Positions 51,116-56,022 of a stretch of 56,022 bases of DNA are shown here, piece after piece; the first letter of the stretch is position 1; every line of letters starts with the position of its first letter. Origin of the DNA: Methanobacteriota archaeon (GTDB lineage Archaea; Thermoplasmatota; Thermoplasmata; Methanomassiliicoccales; UBA472); contig JAAYDU010000022.1 in NCBI GenBank assembly GCA_012729095.1, positions 1-56,022 of the forward strand. The letters are read 5' to 3'. The translations under genes and the position numbers were made by a program. Under the pieces are notes generated by a model that was not told the DNA's origin, did not search any database, and saw only the letters and a program-made list of their open reading frames with translations.

Positions 51116-51577
51116 ATGATCGACATGACGTCCGTAGAGATAGTCGAAACCAAGGAGACCCCGGCCATAGCCATCAGGGAGAGGGTCAGGGTAACGGAGA
51201 TACCGGCAGTGATGTCCAGGATGTTCGGGGAGCTCTACCCCCATCTGGGGAAGGGCGTGGAGTGCGCAGGTCCGCCGTTCGCCCTATACCACAGCTGGGA
51301 GGGCGAGATCATGGACATGGAGGTGGGTTTTCCGATCAAGGGAGAGGGCATAGAGGCCGGGAACGTCAGGACCATCAAGCTTCCCGCCGCGCGCGCCGCC
51401 GTGGCCACGCACGTCGGTCCCTACGAGAATCTGACGGACACCTACAACGCCGTCATGGAATGGATGAAGGCGAACGGACACAGCCCCGCCTCCTTCATGT
51501 GGGAGGAATATTTGAACAGCCCGCAGGAGGTCCCTCCGGACCAGCTCTTGACCCGCCTCTACTGGCCCATTGTCTGA
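51116..51577 (+). CDS. GyrI-like effector-binding protein
   Basis: 153 residues with the GyrI/AraC effector-binding fold: an N-terminal strand (SVEIVETKETPAIAIRERVRVTEIPAVMSRMFGEL), then PPFALYHSWEGEIMDMEVGFPI, VRTIKLPAARAAVATHVGPYENLTDTYNAVMEWMKANG, and LTRLYWPIV at the end. Stand-alone members bind small organic ligands. A TATA-like CTTTTATCC at 51087-51095 suits ATG 51116; ATG 51125 is close. No DNA-binding domain is present. Confidence 0.85.
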   Translation: MIDMTSVEIVETKETPAIAIRERVRVTEIPAVMSRMFGELYPHLGKGVECAGPPFALYHSWEGEIMDMEVGFPIKGEGIEAGNVRTIKLPAARAAVATHVGPYENLTDTYNAVMEWMKANGHSPASFMWEEYLNSPQEVPPDQLLTRLYWPIV

Positions 51578-51703
51578 TACCTTTCCGATCGCCCCCATAA
51601 AAAAGATTTTAAGGCATATCCATCTAGGGATGGAACGCATTTGGCCCTTTTTCGAGCGCGGCAGCGCCATCGGATAGGACCTCCAACGGATGGATGATGA
51701 GAG

Positions 51704-52834
51704 ATGATCGGCAATAAAAGGGACGTAGTCAGGGGGTTGAAGGACGTGGCGGCGGCAGAGACCCGCATAAGCTATGTCGACCCTTCCGGCCGCCTGTACT
51801 ACATGGGCTATGATATCGACGACCTCATCGGCAAGGTGGTCTATTCCGAGGTCGCCTTCCTTCTCGTTCATAAAAGGCTTCCCAACCAGGAGGAGTTGGA
51901 CGCCTTCAACACCGATCTCATCGAAAACATGCGCCTTCCCAGCGATGTGGTGGAATGCATAAGGCGGGCGCCCAAGGAAAGCCACCCCATGGACATGCTG
52001 CGCACCGAGGTGTCCCGGTTGGGACTGTACGACCCCGAGGCGTTGGACATATCCCCCGAGGCATGTCTCAAGAAGGCCGTCAAGCTGATCGCCCAGGTAC
52101 CAACAATAGTTGCCACCATACATCGCACCAAGCAGGGCAAGGAGGTTCTGGAGCCGCGAAGTGATCTGAGCCTCGCGGAGAACTTCCTGTACATGTTCAA
52201 GGGAACCGTGCCAAACAGTGACGAGGCCGATGTCATACACAGGATAATGATACTGCACGCCGACCACGGGTTCAACGCCTCAACCTTCGCGGCCAGGGTC
52301 ACGGCGAGCACCAACGCGGACATGTACTCGGCGGTGACCACGGCCATCGGTACGCTCAGGGGGCCCATACACGGAGGGGCCAGCCAGAAGGTCATGGAGA
52401 TGCTGGACGACATCGGTCTTGAGGACGAGGTGGAGGAGTACATCTACGGCATCCTGGGCGAGGGGAAGAAGATCATGGGCTTCGGGCACCGGGTATACCG
52501 GGCCGAGGACCCCCGGGCCAAGCATCTGCGCAATATCGTGCAGAATGTGTGCAACCGGGACAGGACCGCCGGCCTTTACGAGAAATGCATGCTGATCGAG
52601 GGGATAGTCCATCAGAGGAAGAACATCTATCCCAACCTGGACTTCTACGCGGCAGTGGCTATGGACGCCCTCGGCATTCCGAAGGAGTATTACACCCCGT
52701 TCTTCGCGTCCAGCAGGATCGTGGGATGGGTGGCCCACGTGATCGAGCAGTACGAGGACGCCGTGCTCCTGCGCCCGCTGTCCAACTACATTGGCGAGTT
52801 CGGGAGACCGTTCGTCCCCATCGAAAGACGATGA
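51704..52834 (+). CDS. Citrate synthase / 2-methylcitrate synthase family
   Basis: 376 residues. It condenses acetyl-CoA (or propionyl-CoA) with oxaloacetate. The catalytic histidines and Asp are in HADHGFNASTFAARV and GFGHRVYRAEDPRA, with GPIHGGASQKVMEML between them, and the C-terminal part VAMDALGIPKEYYTPFFASSRIVGWVAHVIEQYED is typical of short bacterial/archaeal type enzymes. Length is usual (about 375-380). It sits alone, with the acetyltransferase convergent 20 bases on. No other citric-acid-cycle gene is in the window. Confidence 0.95.
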   Translation: MIGNKRDVVRGLKDVAAAETRISYVDPSGRLYYMGYDIDDLIGKVVYSEVAFLLVHKRLPNQEELDAFNTDLIENMRLPSDVVECIRRAPKESHPMDMLRTEVSRLGLYDPEALDISPEACLKKAVKLIAQVPTIVATIHRTKQGKEVLEPRSDLSLAENFLYMFKGTVPNSDEADVIHRIMILHADHGFNASTFAARVTASTNADMYSAVTTAIGTLRGPIHGGASQKVMEMLDDIGLEDEVEEYIYGILGEGKKIMGFGHRVYRAEDPRAKHLRNIVQNVCNRDRTAGLYEKCMLIEGIVHQRKNIYPNLDFYAAVAMDALGIPKEYYTPFFASSRIVGWVAHVIEQYEDAVLLRPLSNYIGEFGRPFVPIERR

Positions 52835-52854
52835 ACCCCCGGTTCAGCAAGGCT

Positions 52855-53373
52855 TCAGCGTCGCAGTCGGTCCGCCAATGTCCTGAGCCGCTCGCCATCC
52901 AACCGGTATACCGTCCAATCGGACATCGGCACGGCCCCCATGCTGCTATAGAAGGCGATGCTCGATCCGTTCCAATCAAGGCACCACCAATCGAGGCGCT
53001 CGCATCCCCTGTCGACCGCTATCCTCGCCAGGCAGGAGAACATTATCTTGCCGAGGCCAAGACCCCGGCAGCTCTCGTCCACGAATAGGTCCTCCAGGTA
53101 GAGGTTCGCCTTTCCCAGGAACGTGGAGAAGTTGTGGAAGAAGAGGGCGAATGCCACCGGCCTTCCGTCCAGCTCTCCGATGATGACCTCGGCCTGGTGT
53201 TTGGCGAACAGGGAGTCCATAAGGACCTCCTCGGTGGCCACCACCTCGTGCGATAGCCTCTCGTACTCCGCCAGGCGCCTTATGAAATCGAGAACGATCG
53301 GCACGTCTTCGGGCTGGGCGAACCGTATCGCGAACCCGGGAACACTGGTCGAGAACATTTGGTCAGATGCCAT
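52855..53373 (-). CDS. GNAT N-acetyltransferase (diamine acetyltransferase-like)
   Basis: 172 residues from ATG 53373. GNAT motifs: IRFAQPEDVPIVLDFIRRLAEYERL, AFALFFHNFSTFLGKANLYLEDLFV, and the acetyl-CoA loop ESCRGLGLGKIMFSCLARIAVDRGC then RLDWWCLDWNGSSIAFYSSMGA. The order ends in the manner of the SSAT-like subgroup, so a polyamine or a small amine substrate is possible. A TATA-like GATTTTAAAC at about 53399-53408 gives almost no leader. The longer in-frame start at 53463 would precede it. Confidence 0.85.
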   Translation of the reverse strand: MASDQMFSTSVPGFAIRFAQPEDVPIVLDFIRRLAEYERLSHEVVATEEVLMDSLFAKHQAEVIIGELDGRPVAFALFFHNFSTFLGKANLYLEDLFVDESCRGLGLGKIMFSCLARIAVDRGCERLDWWCLDWNGSSIAFYSSMGAVPMSDWTVYRLDGERLRTLADRLRR

Positions 53374-53510
53374 GTGAACCGTCCTTGATGACAGTGTTCG
53401 TTTAAAATCAATTTGTGATCGGAAACGAGAGATGCATATCCACTGAAAAAGATGGATATGCACTGACCGCGCGAGTCACCCGGTCCTCCCGCGCGTTCAG
53501 TGCTTTGCTC

Positions 53511-55583
53511 TTAAAGGTTCTCGACGGCCCACACGCCTCCCCAGTAACCATACGGGTTGCCGTACATGTCTTCGGTCACTGTTATGTATGATAGATCGTA
53601 CTCCGTGCCGATCGCCAGTCTGGTCGACATTTTCAGGCCGGTCTGATATGTCCAGTATTCCGTCTGCTCGGATGGGCCAACTGACAACCAGCCGGTGTAA
53701 GGCGACATGGCGTTGGTCACCGTCGGGGATACCAGGACGTACCTTCCCGTCGGCTGCTGCCCCAGGTCGTAGGTGAACAGGTGGTACACGAAGTTGGTGT
53801 TCGTTTTCTGAATCGTCTTGTGCACGCTCACCGGCGTTATCGTGGCGTTAGTGTCGACGTTCTTGAACACCAGTGCTGGTCCGTCCACGTTCGGATTGGT
53901 CGTAGGCGGGATCACAAGTACCCTGACCACGAACTTGCCCGTGCCGTTGAGCAGTACATCCGCGAAGTGGTCTGCCTTAGGTAATATCTCGGCGACAGAA
54001 GGCATTCCAGTTCCGAACTGGTCCTGCCAATATTCCTGCATGGCCGCATTGTCCGCTCCGGGTATGGGTCCCATGTTGGGGAACTCCAACTGGGCCCGAG
54101 GCTCGGCGTTGATCACCAGCCTTTCCACCTGGGTCATGAACAAGGATATCTGGTTCTGGATCATCGGTTTCCAATAGACGTCGATATAGCTCTGAACGCG
54201 GGCGGATTCGCCTTTATAGTTATGCGCCTCCGCGATCATGGTGAGCCCTCTGACCTCGTACATCAGTATCCTCTCGAAGTAGGCCTCGAAGCTCTGGTAC
54301 AGCGAGATGACCTTGTCACGGTATGCTCGACCGTACAGGGAGTTACCCGATGGGTCATGAGCGTAAAGCTGAGCGATGAGGTTATCGACCATGACCTCGA
54401 GCAGACCTTTCTCCTCCCCAAGGACATGGCCTCTGACGATCTTGTCCAGAACATCCACGGCGTTGTATATGCCGGTCGTGGGATTGATGACCGCCGAGGA
54501 CCACTCGCCCAGTGAGCTCTTGGCGATGTCCCCTGGTTTTGTCGCCGCGCAGGTGACAAGGGTCGTGTAAGAGGAATCCATCTTTGACAATGCGTCGTAG
54601 GCGGACAATTGGGTCATCCTCAGTTGCAGCTCAATGTTCACCGTGTTCAGCGCGTTCTTCAGTTCCGCTATGCTGGCGCTGATCTGCGACAGGGAGTTCG
54701 ATATGTCGATGAGCTTCTTGTCCATCTCCACAAGTTTAGCGTAGGTCTGGTTCAGCTTGTCGGATATGGCGTTCAATTGCTGGGCGGTGTAATCCGTCTG
54801 ATCGATGCCAAGTAAACCCATGACCCATCCCATGACAGGTTCCATGAAAGTTCCGGCCACCTGGCTACCGATCTCGCTGAGAGCGCCTTTCGCCACGTTT
54901 GTGAAAACGAACTTGAATATGTCCAGAGCGATCCCGCTCAATCCTGGAGTACCTTTGAACGGATGGGTCTGCCCGTCCCCTATCTGCGAGGCCAACAGAT
55001 CGACGTAGGAGTTAAAACTCCCATTTTGGTTGGCTTCCTGCAAGAATCTTTGAGAGCTGAAGAACACCTTCGCAATGCCCGGGCCGTTGATGACCGTGTT
55101 TATGTTCATTTCCGACGGAATCTCGAGGAATTCGTGCACCGCGTTTCCAGCCTGAATTCCGTTGGAGGATGGATTCATCCCAATGTATGAAGCCATCAAT
55201 GTGGTCACTATATTGACCGAGTACGAGTTGGTCTGTTCATAATCTTCCACACATCGGACCAAGGTCCCGTTGAACGGCTCTCCCCCCGTGGTTCCGCCAG
55301 TTGCGGTAATTTTCAAACCATCAGGAATTCCCTTGAGCCATGGCCATTTCACCGAAACGGTGAAAATGCCTTTTTTTGATGTAGCGTTATCTGCCTCGAA
55401 CATCTCGTCCCCGTCCTCATCATAGACGGTGATCGTAGCTCCGACCAGTGGCTGGTCGGCATAGGCCACACCGACCAAAGTACTGGTCTCCTGCGCGGTC
55501 ATCGACCAGATCAGCGTGCCCGAGCCCGCGATCAACATGATCACTATTGCCACTGCTAGCACTTTCGCTATCTTTTTTTCCAA
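53511..55583 (-). CDS. Large secreted or membrane-anchored coiled-coil protein
   Basis: 690 residues from TTG 55583, with TAGGTGG a few bases upstream. A basic N-terminus and one membrane helix (7-28) lead to a beta domain (about 35-130, VGVAYADQPLVGATITVYDEDG, like a CARDB or carboxypeptidase regulatory fold). A helical region includes a long hydrophobic stretch (about 213-260, with PGLSGIALDIFKFVF and FMEPVMGWVMGLLGI) and then heptad-like repeats (about 265-335, LNAISDKLNQTYAKLVEMDKKLIDISNSL). A C-terminal beta part (about 560-690) has GKFVVRVLVIPP and HLFTYDLGQQPTGRYVL. The hydrophobic stretch before a coiled coil recalls alpha-helical pore formers, but no family is recognised. Confidence 0.75.
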   Translation of the reverse strand: MEKKIAKVLAVAIVIMLIAGSGTLIWSMTAQETSTLVGVAYADQPLVGATITVYDEDGDEMFEADNATSKKGIFTVSVKWPWLKGIPDGLKITATGGTTGGEPFNGTLVRCVEDYEQTNSYSVNIVTTLMASYIGMNPSSNGIQAGNAVHEFLEIPSEMNINTVINGPGIAKVFFSSQRFLQEANQNGSFNSYVDLLASQIGDGQTHPFKGTPGLSGIALDIFKFVFTNVAKGALSEIGSQVAGTFMEPVMGWVMGLLGIDQTDYTAQQLNAISDKLNQTYAKLVEMDKKLIDISNSLSQISASIAELKNALNTVNIELQLRMTQLSAYDALSKMDSSYTTLVTCAATKPGDIAKSSLGEWSSAVINPTTGIYNAVDVLDKIVRGHVLGEEKGLLEVMVDNLIAQLYAHDPSGNSLYGRAYRDKVISLYQSFEAYFERILMYEVRGLTMIAEAHNYKGESARVQSYIDVYWKPMIQNQISLFMTQVERLVINAEPRAQLEFPNMGPIPGADNAAMQEYWQDQFGTGMPSVAEILPKADHFADVLLNGTGKFVVRVLVIPPTTNPNVDGPALVFKNVDTNATITPVSVHKTIQKTNTNFVYHLFTYDLGQQPTGRYVLVSPTVTNAMSPYTGWLSVGPSEQTEYWTYQTGLKMSTRLAIGTEYDLSYITVTEDMYGNPYGYWGGVWAVENL

Positions 55584-55904
55584 ACCACCTACCCCCTTAT
55601 CTAATCTGATAGTAGCTTCGGAAAAAATACATATATTTTTCCAGGTCTTTATAATTATATAATTATAACATATTTATTATTCTAGACCAGCTGTCCGCGC
55701 GACTGGGTCTATGAAATTTCATGATGGGTGTTACCGTGATCATTGCCATCCATCGTACAAGGGCCGGCCGTGCTCGCGATTCGTTCATTTATCGATCTTT
55801 CCCATGGTGAATAAGGGGGCAATTAGGAAAGGATGCGAGAAACAGTTCGACCGACCGGCTGACCGCTTTTAAAATATAGGTTAGAAATGATAAGATGAAA
55901 TGGA
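55584..55904. other. AT-rich promoter region of the secreted-protein gene
   Basis: About 320 bases without a gene. Two AT-rich blocks, 55622-55641 and 55648-55682 (the second includes ATAATTATATAATTAT, a near-perfect palindrome), can serve as promoter and upstream sites on the minus strand. A TATA-like AAATATATG at about 55630-55640 fits a leader of some 25 bases. The rest shows nothing I can name. Confidence 0.45.
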
Positions 55905-55979
55905 TGGGCCCAAGGTGATTCGAACACCTGACCTCCCGGTTATCAGCCGGGCGCTCCAACCAGGCTAAGCTATGGGCCC
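55905..55979 (-). tRNA. tRNA-Ile(GAT)
   Basis: 75-nt tRNA: acceptor GGGCCCA paired with TGGGCCC, discriminator A, anticodon loop CUGAUAA closed by CCCGG/CCGGG, giving GAU. The T arm CAGGUGUUCGAAUCACCU is complete. CCA is not encoded (UCCA follows instead), unlike the two leucine tRNAs in this window. Confidence 0.95.
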
Positions 55980-56006
55980 AAGTGGATTGGCGAATGCGGC
56001 ATTCAA

Positions 56007-56013
56007 TTTTAAA
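56007..56013 (-). promoter_or_regulatory. TATA box of tRNA-Ile(GAT)
   Basis: TTTAAAA on the minus strand, centred about 31 bases upstream of the tRNA 5' end (55979), near standard archaeal spacing if a few leader bases are trimmed by RNase P. Confidence 0.6.
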
Positions 56014-56022
56014 CCTTTCCAT

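Noticed and set aside
55789-56022. 77-codon minus-strand frame at the right edge
   Set aside because: It covers the tRNA-Ile(GAT) gene, whose fold is complete.
1-56022. Insertion sequences, prophage genes, CRISPR arrays or toxin-antitoxin pairs
   Set aside because: I saw no transposase, integrase, phage structural gene or spaced repeat array, and the RHH gene is next to an FtsZ-like gene and not a toxin gene.

Overview
The window reads as chromosomal DNA of a euryarchaeote, most likely a member of the Thermoplasmatota (Methanomassiliicoccales or a related lineage). This is an inference from gene content: an archaeal KH/beta-CASP termination factor (FttA), a 20S proteasome beta subunit with the Thr1/Glu17 arrangement, an archaeal RNase P RNA, TATA-box promoters with short or absent leaders, several DUF835 proteins, an eIF2B-type isomerase, a COG1325 exosome-associated protein, and tRNAs lacking bacterial operon structure. 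No methanogenesis operon is present (only a lone FmdE-domain protein), so the metabolism is not fixed by this window. Genes are tightly packed, and convergent neighbours often overlap at their stops.

Layout. 1-87: tail of a protein ending in three octapeptide repeats. 107-11060: a STAND-type ATPase with HTH and TPRs, two convergent DUF835 paralogues, TrpB2, an ABC transporter of MacB/FtsX type, a small protein behind a palindrome, an eIF2B-like isomerase and a third DUF835 protein. 11160-11713: RNase P RNA and tRNA-Leu(GAG). 11859-17453: a Cys-rich small protein, MscS, glutamine synthetase and a KaiC-like/PPDK ATP-grasp fusion. 17638-21336: a large cell-surface protein with a probable embedded cysteine-peptidase-like domain. 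21572-26951: M32 carboxypeptidase, FttA, proteasome beta, a DUF2085 membrane protein and an FmdE-domain protein. 26905-34034: a Tad-like pilus/secretion locus (Cys-rich protein, TadA, TadC) divergent from a U32 protein and two pilin-like membrane proteins. 34074-39371: DedA, CBS, an Fe-S uracil-DNA glycosylase, zinc-ribbon proteins (one only 34 aa), and a second MscS. 39382-39870: a decayed DUF2148 gene. 40035-44465: glycosyltransferase, tRNA-Leu(TAG), methyltransferase, exosome-associated protein and an ATP-NAD kinase homologue. 44566-45838: an FtsZ-like GTPase lacking the C-terminal half, preceded by a tandem ribbon-helix-helix protein whose promoter carries repeated TTGTCATA sites. 46017-53373: zinc-ribbon protein, HD hydrolase, PRC-barrel protein, CDF transporter, aminotransferase, GyrI-like protein, citrate synthase and acetyltransferase. 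53511-55979: a large secreted coiled-coil protein and tRNA-Ile(GAT).

The most promising parts are the RHH/FtsZ-like operon with its operator-like repeats and a PRC-barrel gene nearby (a possible variant cell-division module), the surface protein with a peptidase-like domain, the Tad-like locus, the secreted protein with a membrane-insertion-like region, and the octapeptide-repeat tail at the left edge. All functional statements come from reading motifs; no database search was run.
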